This document shows positions 24,035 through 32,719 of a stretch of DNA of 59,222 nt, one piece after another. The notes under the pieces are model-generated. The model was given only the letters and a program-made list of their open reading frames with translations, was not told where the DNA came from and searched no databases. The DNA is from Ga0074139 sp964515195. GTDB lineage: Bacteria > Bdellovibrionota > Bdellovibrionia > Bdellovibrionales > Bdellovibrionaceae. Numbering within the stretch: position 1 is the stretch's first letter; every line of letters begins with the position of its first letter. Made by a program: the position numbers and the translations under genes. The DNA lies in contig CAZETK010000013.1 in NCBI GenBank assembly GCA_964515195.1, positions 1-59,222 on the forward strand, in the 5' to 3' direction.

Positions 24035-24427
24035 TCATTGGCTCTTTTGATCTTTGCAACTCCAAAGGCCCAACAGCCTGGCTCCGAAGTAAGTGCCAGA
24101 TTTTTGAAAGTTCCAAGGTGGATAAGGAAAAAATTTTGCCTTTGCACACAGCCCTTCACCTTGAACCGCGGCCCACTGACGATCTTCAGTCGAGGCCGTA
24201 AAGATCTCGCCTGTATGCCTGTCCTTAATCGCCACAGCGAATGAAAAAATTTTATCCGAAGGCTGATTCTGCTCTGTCAGCACGGCTACAGGCTCAATCA
24301 AGCGCTCTACCTTCATCACTTCACCTTGAATTGTTTTGGCGAAAATATAGGGCCAGAAATTTACTACAACATATCCGCCGCCTATGAAGAACACCAAGAT
24401 CATAAAAAATGCGACAGCTTTTTTCAT
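24035..24427 (-). CDS. Small membrane-anchored hypothetical protein
   Basis: 130 aa from ATG 24427 (MKKAVAFFMILVFF), chosen because GGAG stands 6 bases upstream. The longer frame to 24526 would run into the MFS gene. One N-terminal TM or uncleaved signal (residues 4-27) leads to a small beta domain (about 40-130) with IQGEVMKVERLIEP, FSFAVAIKDRHTGEIFTAS and two cysteines. The pattern suggests an OB-like or periplasmic binding domain; no family recognised. Divergent from the MFS gene. Confidence 0.65.
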   Translation of the reverse strand: MKKAVAFFMILVFFIGGGYVVVNFWPYIFAKTIQGEVMKVERLIEPVAVLTEQNQPSDKIFSFAVAIKDRHTGEIFTASTEDRQWAAVQGEGLCAKAKFFPYPPWNFQKSGTYFGARLLGLWSCKDQKSQ

Positions 24428-24508
24428 AGTCACTCCAATACACTTCGTGTATGACAATTTATTCCTAGAACAGTTTGTTTTGGATTGCAATAATAAGGAT
24501 TCCTCCTC

Positions 24509-25756
24509 ATGTTCACCCGCGAACAAAAATTCCTCATCGCGAATTTAGCCTTAATTCAATTCAACCACATTGTTGATTTTATGATTTTGATGCCTTTGGG
24601 GCATCAGTTGATGCATCTATTTGACATCACACCGGGCCAGTTTGGATTTCTGGTCTCATCCTACACGTTCTGCGCTTCATTTAGCTCTTTAGCTGCGGCA
24701 TTATTCGTAGATCGCTTTGATCGAAAATCGATCCTAATGCTTTTCTTTTCAGGCTTTACAATTGGAACCATCGCCTGCGCGTTCGCTCCCAATTACCACT
24801 TTCTTCTAATTGCAAGATCATTGGCGGGACTTTTTGGAGGCGTTCTGACCTCCCTTGTGATGTCGATTATTAGCGATGCTGTTCCCTACTCTAAACGTGG
24901 AACAGCTATGGGGCTGGTGATGACAGCGTTTTCATTCGCCTCAGTAGTTGGCGTCCCCTTCAGTCTTTATCTAGCTAACAAATTCACTTGGCAGGCACCG
25001 TTTTTATTCTTGGGCGGACTTTGCGCGATCAACCTTGTGATGATTTGGCTTCGCATTCCACCAATGCGAGGGCATTTAGAACATCAAATTCCAGCTCATC
25101 CGCTTCGCCCCATCTTCGATCACTTAACTCAAGCGCAAAGCCTGGCCCCATTAACATTTGCATTCGTACTGGTCATGGGACAGTTCACAGTCATTTCATT
25201 TTTAAGCCCAGCCCTTGTTGCCAATGCGGGTCTCACCGAAGCTCAACTGCCTTTGATTTATCTAGTGGGCGGAATGGTGTCGATGGCGACAGGCCCCATG
25301 ATAGGATATATGTCGGATCGAATCGGAAAACACCGTATCTTCTGGATTGCAAACGCTCTTTGTATCATTCCGATTTTTCTTATCACGCAGATGATAACTC
25401 CCCAGCCCGTACCCTGGATTCTTGTCGTCGTAGCTTCATTTTTCATGACTGTGGGAGGCCGTATGAACCCCGCGATGGCTTTAGTGTCAGGTAGCGTCGA
25501 ATCACGCCGTCGCGGAAGTTTTATGAGTCTGGTGTCCTCAGCCCAACAAATGGCTTCGGCCATCGCAAGTTACACGGCCGGAAGTATTATTGTTCGATCA
25601 GAAAGCGGGTTGTTAATGAACTTTCAATACGTAGGCTACATCGCGATCGCATTTACAGCGTTTGCATTTGGTTTGAGCTTTGCTGTGAAGGCCCGAGAAG
25701 ATTCTTCTGGAGGAATGATACCCCAAACACCGACCCCGGCTCAAACTTTGAAGTAA
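24509..25756 (+). CDS. MFS transporter, DHA1-type (drug or metabolite efflux)
   Basis: A 415-aa protein with 12 predicted TM helices. MFS signatures include the loop 2-3 motif DRFDRKSIL (about 71-79) and the TM5 stretch GLVMTAFSFASVVGVPFSLYLA (motif C-like, antiporter type). The N-terminus (REQKFLIANLALIQFNHIVDFMILMPLG) matches the DHA1/AraJ-like subgroup. The substrate is unknown. The gene ends 4 bases before the convergent receiver-like gene, with no room for a terminator between them. Confidence 0.85.
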   Translation: MFTREQKFLIANLALIQFNHIVDFMILMPLGHQLMHLFDITPGQFGFLVSSYTFCASFSSLAAALFVDRFDRKSILMLFFSGFTIGTIACAFAPNYHFLLIARSLAGLFGGVLTSLVMSIISDAVPYSKRGTAMGLVMTAFSFASVVGVPFSLYLANKFTWQAPFLFLGGLCAINLVMIWLRIPPMRGHLEHQIPAHPLRPIFDHLTQAQSLAPLTFAFVLVMGQFTVISFLSPALVANAGLTEAQLPLIYLVGGMVSMATGPMIGYMSDRIGKHRIFWIANALCIIPIFLITQMITPQPVPWILVVVASFFMTVGGRMNPAMALVSGSVESRRRGSFMSLVSSAQQMASAIASYTAGSIIVRSESGLLMNFQYVGYIAIAFTAFAFGLSFAVKAREDSSGGMIPQTPTPAQTLK

Positions 25757-25760
25757 AGTA

Positions 25761-27677
25761 TTAGGAGTTATCTTTTTGTTTACTTTGAACGTAGTTGTCA
25801 CGTATCCAAAGCCGAATATTTTTTAAATACAAATCCGTAACGCCAAAAAAGACGAAATAGTTTTGGTGCAGGTCTTTCTCGGAAGGATGTTCACAAGTGT
25901 AATTGCAGACGGCCCTATACTCAAAAAAAGTGTCAGCCGGTTTTGATAATACAAACTGCCGAAAGGCCCCTAAGCTAATTGGTCGATAGTAATTTATGAT
26001 GAGACCTGCTTCAGAAAGCTCTGCAACCTCAACAGGATTAGCGACACGAATAAGTTCTTTATTAGCGTTAAGAAAGGGCGCTCTCGTCTCCCCTTTTTTG
26101 ACCGGCAAACCATAAATCCAGTTGAATTTACGACGCAAGTAATTAGGATCATTACTCTCTTCAAATAAATCTTCCATCCACTTGAGTTGACGGCACATGT
26201 TTTCATCCGGGATTTTAGTGTGAAGAGAGTAGTATTTGACACTTTTTCCCTCTCGGAACTTTTCCCAAAAACCCAGCCGATCCTCTGTCAGAAACTCTTC
26301 GCTGATAATAAGGGCGTGCGCGTTGCCAATGCTTGGAAATTGCTTTTCAAACCAGGTAAGCTTTTCGGACTCCATAGGTACAGAGAATTCGGCTACTACC
26401 TTATCCGGCTCGACAGTGATCGAGCTGACTTGCACGGGAAAAAATATGGGACCATTTTGAACCAAAATAATCTGAGGAGCTTTCTGACGACCTCGCAGAA
26501 GATCTTTCCACGTCGCCACCGAAAATGCGTGTAATCGAGAACTAAAGCGCTTGCTCACAAATTCTTCCCATAGCCAACCCATCAATCGTTTATGCTCAAG
26601 CTCGGAAGGCTCTACAGATTTTGGAACTTCGCCTTGAAGATCGAATGTGATTTTAATCGAAGGTAAATCAACCCAATGGGGTTCTTTTCTATTTTTTTCA
26701 TGAAGTAATGGATCTGCATGAAACGAAAAACTTTCAAATGAAGACATGTGTTCGACCTGGGCATTGAACGCTTCTTCAAGCACCTTTTTCATTTTCTGAG
26801 CCCGTTCAGGCTTTGGGTCCAGAATCACCCATCGTTTAGTATCAGCCTGTTGTTCCGCAGGAAGGTTTGCAGAAAATTCTACATCTTTGCGCTTCATCAT
26901 ACTTTGGCGAATTTCTGAAATCTGACGACTGGGAATTCCAAAATAGGAAAACCAAACTCGAAACTCATCTAAGCCATCATCCACTTTTTCACAGGCTATA
27001 CAGCGCCCCATCACATGGGTCCGTCCAGTTGCCTTAAAGATATCCCCATAATACTTCGACACTTGCCCGACTTTGATTTCTCGAGGGCTGCTGGTGACAA
27101 ATCCAACATCACCTACAGCTTCCAATTGAACTTCTTTTGTCATCTCCACTTGTTCTTCAGTCTGCACTGTGTGGACTACCACCTGCGACGCAGGGTTGTG
27201 CCCACTGATCGCCATATTAAGATGTTGCTGAAGTATTAACTCATCAAAAGGTTTAAAAAGTACATTGCTGATAATGCGGTTTTCAGCCAGTTTGATATCG
27301 AAGCTTGGGTTCTCAAACGCTGTAATCACCAACCGCGTTGGATCTTTTTGGCCGCAAAGGCCTTTGCGAATAAAAAGCTCTTGAGTTTTTTGCACTAAGG
27401 ACATGTAACGGCTGCCTAACCATTCATCTTTCGAGATCAGAAGGGTAAGCTCATCATCGGCCTTGGAAGCATCAGAAAAGTTCACATCACCTGGAAATGG
27501 CTGTCCCCCAGCTGCTAGGGCCTCCTTGCCACTTTTGATCGCTGATGGAATCCAGTTCTTGAAGTCTTCAAAACTATGGAAAAAACGGATCTGACATTGG
27601 GCATCTGTTTTCCGTAGAGCCTCGTAGATCTGCTTGCGAAATTTAGCTTCATCTTCCAGAACGTATATATATTTCAC
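25761..27677 (-). CDS. Large response-regulator-like protein with PilZ-like region
   Basis: A 638-aa protein without signal or TM. Residues 1-170 look like a receiver domain carrying a long insertion: YIYVLEDEAKFRKQIYEAL at the start (acidic pair ED), then TRLVITAFENPSFDIKL and ISNVLFKPFDELIL, which resemble the late receiver strands with the conserved K. Residues about 195-275 (IKVGQVSKYYGDIFKAT, GRCIACEK, RVWFSYFGI) are beta-rich and could be PilZ-like. A second receiver-like start RWVILDPKPERAQKMKKVLEE is near 287. The phosphoacceptor aspartate is not convincing. Probably a degenerate signalling protein; standalone. Confidence 0.5.
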   Translation of the reverse strand: MKYIYVLEDEAKFRKQIYEALRKTDAQCQIRFFHSFEDFKNWIPSAIKSGKEALAAGGQPFPGDVNFSDASKADDELTLLISKDEWLGSRYMSLVQKTQELFIRKGLCGQKDPTRLVITAFENPSFDIKLAENRIISNVLFKPFDELILQQHLNMAISGHNPASQVVVHTVQTEEQVEMTKEVQLEAVGDVGFVTSSPREIKVGQVSKYYGDIFKATGRTHVMGRCIACEKVDDGLDEFRVWFSYFGIPSRQISEIRQSMMKRKDVEFSANLPAEQQADTKRWVILDPKPERAQKMKKVLEEAFNAQVEHMSSFESFSFHADPLLHEKNRKEPHWVDLPSIKITFDLQGEVPKSVEPSELEHKRLMGWLWEEFVSKRFSSRLHAFSVATWKDLLRGRQKAPQIILVQNGPIFFPVQVSSITVEPDKVVAEFSVPMESEKLTWFEKQFPSIGNAHALIISEEFLTEDRLGFWEKFREGKSVKYYSLHTKIPDENMCRQLKWMEDLFEESNDPNYLRRKFNWIYGLPVKKGETRAPFLNANKELIRVANPVEVAELSEAGLIINYYRPISLGAFRQFVLSKPADTFFEYRAVCNYTCEHPSEKDLHQNYFVFFGVTDLYLKNIRLWIRDNYVQSKQKDNS

Positions 27678-27738
27678 TACCTCCTAGTTTATAATTTGTC
27701 CCGCCCCAAGGGATTGAAATTCTTAAGGCTGCTAGACC

Positions 27739-27752
27739 TTTGTCGTGACAAA
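27739..27752. promoter_or_regulatory. Palindrome upstream of the nucleoside transporter
   Basis: TTTGTC-GT-GACAAA is a perfect inverted repeat 28 bases upstream of the ATG at 27780, in the short divergent gap. Candidate operator; regulator unknown. Confidence 0.4.
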
Positions 27753-27779
27753 TATGGCACCTAAATTTATAGAAGGCCG

Positions 27780-29030
27780 ATGGAAAGACTTCTGGCCTTT
27801 GTAGGTCTGTTTTTGTGGGTAGGAATCGCATGGGCTTTCTCTTCCCATCGTCGAAATGTTCCCTGGGCTGTTGTTGTTCGAGGGGTCGCACTCCAGTTCG
27901 CATTGGCCATTCTTGTGTTGGGAATTCCTTATCTTGGTTTGACGGGTCCACTTCGATTTATCTTTGATTCTCTCAACGATGCAACAGTGGCTTTGTTGGA
28001 TTATACGCTGGAGGGCTCGAAGTTTTTATTTGGTGACTTGATTAAGACTGACAAGGTCGGATTTATATTTGCCATTCAAGTTCTTCCCACCATCTTATTT
28101 GTGGCGGCTTTGATGAGTGTTCTTTACCAAATCGGCTTTATGCAAAAAATCGTGGGTTTCTTCGCCTGGATCTTCTTTCGAATCTTACGAACTTCAGGAG
28201 CGGAAACACTGGCCGCCTCGGCCAATATTTTTGTTGGCCAAACCGAAGCACCCCTGGTGATTAAACCTTACTTAGATAAAATGACTCGTTCGGAACTTTT
28301 AGCCCTTATGGTAGGCGGTATGGCCAATGTCGCCGGCGGAGTCTTGGCGGCTTATGTGGCCTTGTTAAAAGATCGAATTCCCGATATTGCGGGTCACTTA
28401 ATTACAGCCAGTGTTCTTTCTGCACCTGCCTCACTTATCTTAGCTAAAATCATGCTCCCCGAAAGGGAATCCCCTGTAACTTTGGGTCATATTCCTGATG
28501 AGTATAAAGAAAAGCCCTATTCAAACACTTTAGAAGCAGCTACCGAGGGGGCTGCCGAAGGACTTAAGCTTTCGCTGAATGTGGGGGCGCAACTGTTAGC
28601 CTTCATCGCCTTGATCGCACTTGTAAATGGCCTATTAGGATTTATAGCCACAAGCGTGGGGATTGAAGGCTTAACACTGCAAAAACTTTTGGGTTGGATG
28701 TTTTCTCCTCTTATGCCCTTTCTAGGTCTTCCCTGGAATGATGCTGTTTTGGCTGGTTCTTTGGTGGGAGAAAAAACCATTCTCAATGAATTTATCGCAT
28801 TTCTTTCTCTGACTCGTGAAACTGTAAACTTGGAAAGTCGATCCGTTATTGTTCTCTCTTATGCGCTATGTGGCTTTGCCAACTTTGCTTCCATTGCCAT
28901 ACAAGTGGGTGGAATTGGAGCCCTTGCCCCCGGACGAAAAAAGGATTTAGCTCAATTGGGAATGAAAGCTTTAATCGGTGGGACCTTGGCAAGCTTCATG
29001 ACCGCTTCTATCGCGGCGATCTTGCTATAA
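27780..29030 (+). CDS. nupC: Concentrative nucleoside transporter (NupC/CNT family)
   Basis: A 416-aa protein with about ten hydrophobic segments. The family core is visible: GQTEAPLVIKPYLDKMTRSELLALM (about 158-182), then GGMANVAGGVLAAYVALL, and later FANFASIAIQVGGIGALAPGRKKDLA near the C-terminus. These are the substrate and ion sites of CNT transporters, which import nucleosides with H+ or Na+. Uptake of host or prey nucleosides would suit a predator (inference). It ends 4 bases before the convergent cysS. Confidence 0.9.
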   Translation: MERLLAFVGLFLWVGIAWAFSSHRRNVPWAVVVRGVALQFALAILVLGIPYLGLTGPLRFIFDSLNDATVALLDYTLEGSKFLFGDLIKTDKVGFIFAIQVLPTILFVAALMSVLYQIGFMQKIVGFFAWIFFRILRTSGAETLAASANIFVGQTEAPLVIKPYLDKMTRSELLALMVGGMANVAGGVLAAYVALLKDRIPDIAGHLITASVLSAPASLILAKIMLPERESPVTLGHIPDEYKEKPYSNTLEAATEGAAEGLKLSLNVGAQLLAFIALIALVNGLLGFIATSVGIEGLTLQKLLGWMFSPLMPFLGLPWNDAVLAGSLVGEKTILNEFIAFLSLTRETVNLESRSVIVLSYALCGFANFASIAIQVGGIGALAPGRKKDLAQLGMKALIGGTLASFMTASIAAILL

Positions 29031-29034
29031 AAAT

Positions 29035-30498
29035 TTACTTCGCCACTTCCCAGAAGCTTCCTTGAGGAAGATCCATCACTGAAATTCCCATCTCGGATAA
29101 TCTTTGGCGAAGCTCATCGGACTTGGCGAAATCTTTTGCCGCTCGGGCTTGAGCGCGCGCCCCCACCAGCTGGTCCACTTCATCTCTTTTTAGGTTTTTC
29201 TTCTGAAGAAGAAGATTGTCTAATTCAACCAAAAACTCATGGGCTGGCTTTTGAAAAAGACTCATCAGCTGTCCGACTTCTTGAACCCATAGTAAAAATT
29301 CCTGAGACAAGGCCACCACCGCGGGCTGAGCCTTAAGCCCACGTTTTACTTTCGAGTTAAACAGACGAACCACTTCGAATACTTGAGCCCACACTTCGGG
29401 AGTATTAAAATCATCGTCCAAAGACTCTCGAACAGTTTGACGTGCTTTTTCAAGACTAAGGATTTCTTGTGCCTTTTTGCGATCGGATTCGTTAGCTGTT
29501 TGAGACTGAGCAAAACCCTCAGCCAAGCTCATCGCCGAATAAATGCGGGCCAAACCAGAAATCGCGCGATCAATCGCCTCTTCTCCAAACTCCAAAACAG
29601 ATCGGTAATGAGATGATAGAATCATCCACTTGTACAACTCGGGTGGATATTGAGTGACGAACTGTCGTAAGGAAACAATATTTCCCACCGACTTGCTCAT
29701 CTTCTGTCCAGCAAAGTTGAGCAAGTTCACATGCATCCAGTATTGAGCCAGCTTCTGGCCAATGGCACCTTCACTTTGAGCAATTTCGTTTTCATGATGC
29801 GGAAACACCAGATCAATACCCCCCCCATGAATATCAAGAGTACCACCAAAAATCTTATGTATCATCGCGGAGCACTCAATATGCCAACCGGGTCGCCCCT
29901 CGCTCCAACGCGAAGACCAATGAGGCTCATGGGGTTTAGCTTTCTTCCAAAGAGCAAAATCCATCGGGGCTTTTTTGCGCTCGTCGGTTTCGATACGAGT
30001 CCCACTCATTAGTTCTTCTATATGGCGACCACTCAGTTTTCCGTATTCTGAAAAACGATCCACCTGGAAGTAAACGCTTCCGTCCATTTCATAGGCGTAT
30101 TGTTTATCAATCAGGCCTTGGATCATCTCTTCAATGGTATCCAGATGCTCGGTGACTTTCGGGTTGTGTTCATGGGAACGAAGCCCTAATAAAGCAAAAT
30201 CTTTTTTATACTCTTCAATATAACGTTCAGAAATTTCTGAAGCCGTTTTATTCTGCTCAAGAGCCTTTTTAATTATACGATCTTCGATATCCGTGAAATT
30301 CAAAGCGTACTCAACTTGATAACCTTTTGTTTCCAACCAATTACGAACCAGGTTGAAAAACACCGGTCCACGAAAGTTTCCGACGTGAAGAAAATCATAA
30401 ACCGTCGGCCCGCATACATACATTCGCACCCTTGGTGGCTGAAGGGGTTTAAATTCTTCTTTCGTGCGCGTCAGTGTATTATAGATCCGAAGACTCAT
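29035..30498 (-). CDS. cysS: Cysteinyl-tRNA synthetase
   Basis: A 487-aa class I synthetase. The HIGH-type motif is HVGN within VYDFLHVGNFRGPV (about 34-47); zinc ligands include Cys28 of MYVCGPT and HIECSAMI with HHENEIAQ. KMSKS is intact in GQKMSKSVGN. The C-terminal DALR-like helical domain and a compact anticodon domain are present and the length is normal. It overlaps gltX by 4 bases (ATGA), so the two synthetases are co-translated. It charges tRNA-Cys in the cytoplasm. Confidence 0.97.
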   Translation of the reverse strand: MSLRIYNTLTRTKEEFKPLQPPRVRMYVCGPTVYDFLHVGNFRGPVFFNLVRNWLETKGYQVEYALNFTDIEDRIIKKALEQNKTASEISERYIEEYKKDFALLGLRSHEHNPKVTEHLDTIEEMIQGLIDKQYAYEMDGSVYFQVDRFSEYGKLSGRHIEELMSGTRIETDERKKAPMDFALWKKAKPHEPHWSSRWSEGRPGWHIECSAMIHKIFGGTLDIHGGGIDLVFPHHENEIAQSEGAIGQKLAQYWMHVNLLNFAGQKMSKSVGNIVSLRQFVTQYPPELYKWMILSSHYRSVLEFGEEAIDRAISGLARIYSAMSLAEGFAQSQTANESDRKKAQEILSLEKARQTVRESLDDDFNTPEVWAQVFEVVRLFNSKVKRGLKAQPAVVALSQEFLLWVQEVGQLMSLFQKPAHEFLVELDNLLLQKKNLKRDEVDQLVGARAQARAAKDFAKSDELRQRLSEMGISVMDLPQGSFWEVAK

Positions 30499-31973
30499 GA
30501 TGCTCCCAATCTTTGCAATACAATTTCAGCGCGATGAAGTAACGAAGCCTTCGTCATTAAGGGCACAAGAAGTTTCAGCTCGGTACCGTGAGGTTTGCCA
30601 ATAACAGCCACCCGGATGGCCATAAAAAGATTCTTACCTTTAGCGCCCGTAGCTACTTTCACTTCATCCTGAATTTTTAAGAATTCCTCTTCGGTAAAAT
30701 GATTCGTTGGGTGAGCCTTGACTAAGTCATGCCACTTTCCGATCACCCGTTGAGTGGTCTCCCACCCAAAAGCTTCATCGGCCTCTGGTTGAATGGCAAA
30801 AAGCGAATCATCAAGGCTAGAATAAAGGGCCACACTGTCTGAAAAAGTTTCCATGTACGTTTTAAACGTGTGCAAGGATTTAAAAGCCCAATCTTGATCG
30901 TCATAAGGAAGACTTAAGCCGGCATTTTTCAAGTAAGGCTCGGTTTTGCTCCATAGGCTCTGATCATCCAGTGCGCGCAGATACTGAGCATTCATCCACT
31001 TCAACTTCACGCGATCAAAAATAGCTCCGGCGGGATTTAAACGCTCAATAGAAAAATTAGCTGCCATATCCTTAAGTGAAAAAATCTCTTTTCCTTCTGG
31101 ATGGGACCATCCTAACAGAGCAATAAAGTTCAAAAGTGCCTCGGGGAGGTAACCTTCCTCTTTAAACTGATAACAAGAGGTCGCACCTGTGCGCTTACTA
31201 AGTTTCTGGCGATCCTCATCCAGAACCAACGAGATATGCCCGAACTGAGGCATTCCCCATCCCATACCCTCGTAAATCATCATCTGCCGAAGAGTGTTCG
31301 GAAGATGCTCTTCCGCACGAAGAATGTGGCTGATTTCCATCAAGTGATCATCCACTACACAGCAGAAATTATAAACAGGCATTCCATCAGATCTTAAAAG
31401 AACAAAATCTCCCACCATATCGGATGGGAAACGTACTTCTCCCCGCACTAAATCCTGAAACACATAATCCTTTTTTAGATCGCGGGTCTTAAAGCGCACC
31501 ACCGCTTTTTTCCCGGAAGCCAGCTCGGCCAGAGCCTTTTCAAGAGGCCAGTTTTCATAAGGCGAAATCACATGCGAAGGCGAACCCGTCGCTTGCAGCT
31601 CGGCTCTTTGCCTTTCGATTTCCTGATCGGTCATAAAGCAATAATAGGCTTTTCCTTGCTTCAATAAGGATTGTGCGGCTTCTTGATAAATCTGAAGCCG
31701 CTGAGATTGTTTATAAGGGCCGAAGCTTCCTTTTTCCTCTAAAGAGTCAGCCGAGGGACCTTCATCCCATTCCAAACCTAGCCACTTTAAGTCCTGAAGT
31801 ACCATCCTTAGAGACTCTTCGGTGCTACGAGCTTCATCGGTATCTTCAATACGGATAATGAACCTTCCATTGTTTTTTTTAGCAAATAGATAATTATAGA
31901 GAGCCGTGCGAGCACCACCAACATGAAGATAACCCGTAGGACTAGGAGCAAAGCGAACGCGAATGTTTTGCAT
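30495..31973 (-). CDS. gltX: Glutamyl-tRNA synthetase
   Basis: A 492-aa class Ib synthetase. The N-terminus VRFAPSPTGYLHVGGARTALYNYLFAK carries the HIGH-type HVGG; the KMSKS-type loop is KLSKRTGA (about 255-262). The characteristic RIEDTDEARS is near 40. The C-terminal all-helical anticodon-binding domain is complete. First gene of a gltX-cysS pair with 4-base overlap. No second gltX is seen here, so whether it is discriminating or also charges tRNA-Gln cannot be told. Confidence 0.97.
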   Translation of the reverse strand: MQNIRVRFAPSPTGYLHVGGARTALYNYLFAKKNNGRFIIRIEDTDEARSTEESLRMVLQDLKWLGLEWDEGPSADSLEEKGSFGPYKQSQRLQIYQEAAQSLLKQGKAYYCFMTDQEIERQRAELQATGSPSHVISPYENWPLEKALAELASGKKAVVRFKTRDLKKDYVFQDLVRGEVRFPSDMVGDFVLLRSDGMPVYNFCCVVDDHLMEISHILRAEEHLPNTLRQMMIYEGMGWGMPQFGHISLVLDEDRQKLSKRTGATSCYQFKEEGYLPEALLNFIALLGWSHPEGKEIFSLKDMAANFSIERLNPAGAIFDRVKLKWMNAQYLRALDDQSLWSKTEPYLKNAGLSLPYDDQDWAFKSLHTFKTYMETFSDSVALYSSLDDSLFAIQPEADEAFGWETTQRVIGKWHDLVKAHPTNHFTEEEFLKIQDEVKVATGAKGKNLFMAIRVAVIGKPHGTELKLLVPLMTKASLLHRAEIVLQRLGAS

Positions 31974-32042
31974 AATGCAAAGCAGTTTGCCTCAATTCTA
32001 TTCGATTTGGCAATGAAGTTTCCGGCTGTAGATAGAGAGGTC

Positions 32043-32534
32043 TTAAGAGACTCCGAAGATTTGTTTTACTTCATCTTCTTGAAAGAGTTTTTCTTCATCT
32101 GTAGCCAGAGTCAGTTCTTTCAAAAGCAGATTGCGAGCTGTGTCGAGCATCTTTCTTTCTCCGAAAGAAAGCTCTTTATCTACCTTTAGCACAAAAAGGT
32201 CCCGCAATACTTCGGCGATTTCATAAACAGAACCGGTTTTGATCTTTTCCATGTATTCACGGTAACGACGGTTCCAAGTTTGATTATCAATTTTCACATT
32301 CTTTTCTTTAAGAATATCCAATACCTTCTGAGCTTCTTGCTGTGAGATAATAGGACGCAAGCCAACACTGGCCACGTTGTGTTGAGGGATCATGATTTTC
32401 ATTCCAGTTTCAAGAATCGTAATAGAGTAAAAGGTCTGTTTACTCCCCAGGATTTCCTTTGTCTCAATTGAGGTGATCCGCCCAACTCCATGCCCCGGAT
32501 ATACCGCATTATCTCCAACTTTGAACATTTCCAT
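32043..32534 (-). CDS. carD: CarD-family transcription regulator
   Basis: A 163-aa protein. The N-terminal RNA-polymerase-interacting Tudor-like domain has FKVGDNAVYPGHGVGRITSIE (about 4-24) and IMIPQHNVASVGLRPII. The C-terminal helical DNA-binding domain has NRRYREYMEKIKTGS and AEVLRDLFVL, then LSFGERKMLDTARNLL. This is the full CarD/CdnL layout (about 160 aa). CarD stabilises open complexes at rRNA and other promoters. It is upstream of gltX on the same strand with a 69-base gap. Confidence 0.95.
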   Translation of the reverse strand: MEMFKVGDNAVYPGHGVGRITSIETKEILGSKQTFYSITILETGMKIMIPQHNVASVGLRPIISQQEAQKVLDILKEKNVKIDNQTWNRRYREYMEKIKTGSVYEIAEVLRDLFVLKVDKELSFGERKMLDTARNLLLKELTLATDEEKLFQEDEVKQIFGVS

Positions 32535-32648
32535 TGAGACCCCTTTCGAAGACTCGCACTTTTCTACACCCTACCCTACAAAGATTGGGCCCAGGTCTGT
32601 TTCGAGCCTGAAAAGTTATATCAAATTTGACGCAAAGTCGCAATGAAA

Positions 32649-32669
32649 GCCCCCTGGAACGCAGGGGGC
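32649..32669 (-). terminator. Strong GC hairpin after the subtilase gene
   Basis: GCCCCCT (32649-32655)/AGGGGGC (32663-32669) with a 7-base loop. On the minus strand it is followed by TTTCATT. It lies 50 bases beyond the subtilase stop at 32720 and ahead of carD. The stem is perfect, the U-tract short. Confidence 0.65.
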
Positions 32670-32719
32670 CGGAAATGATTTCATGCTACGAAAGGCTTTC
32701 AAAATTTGAAAAAGTCCGC

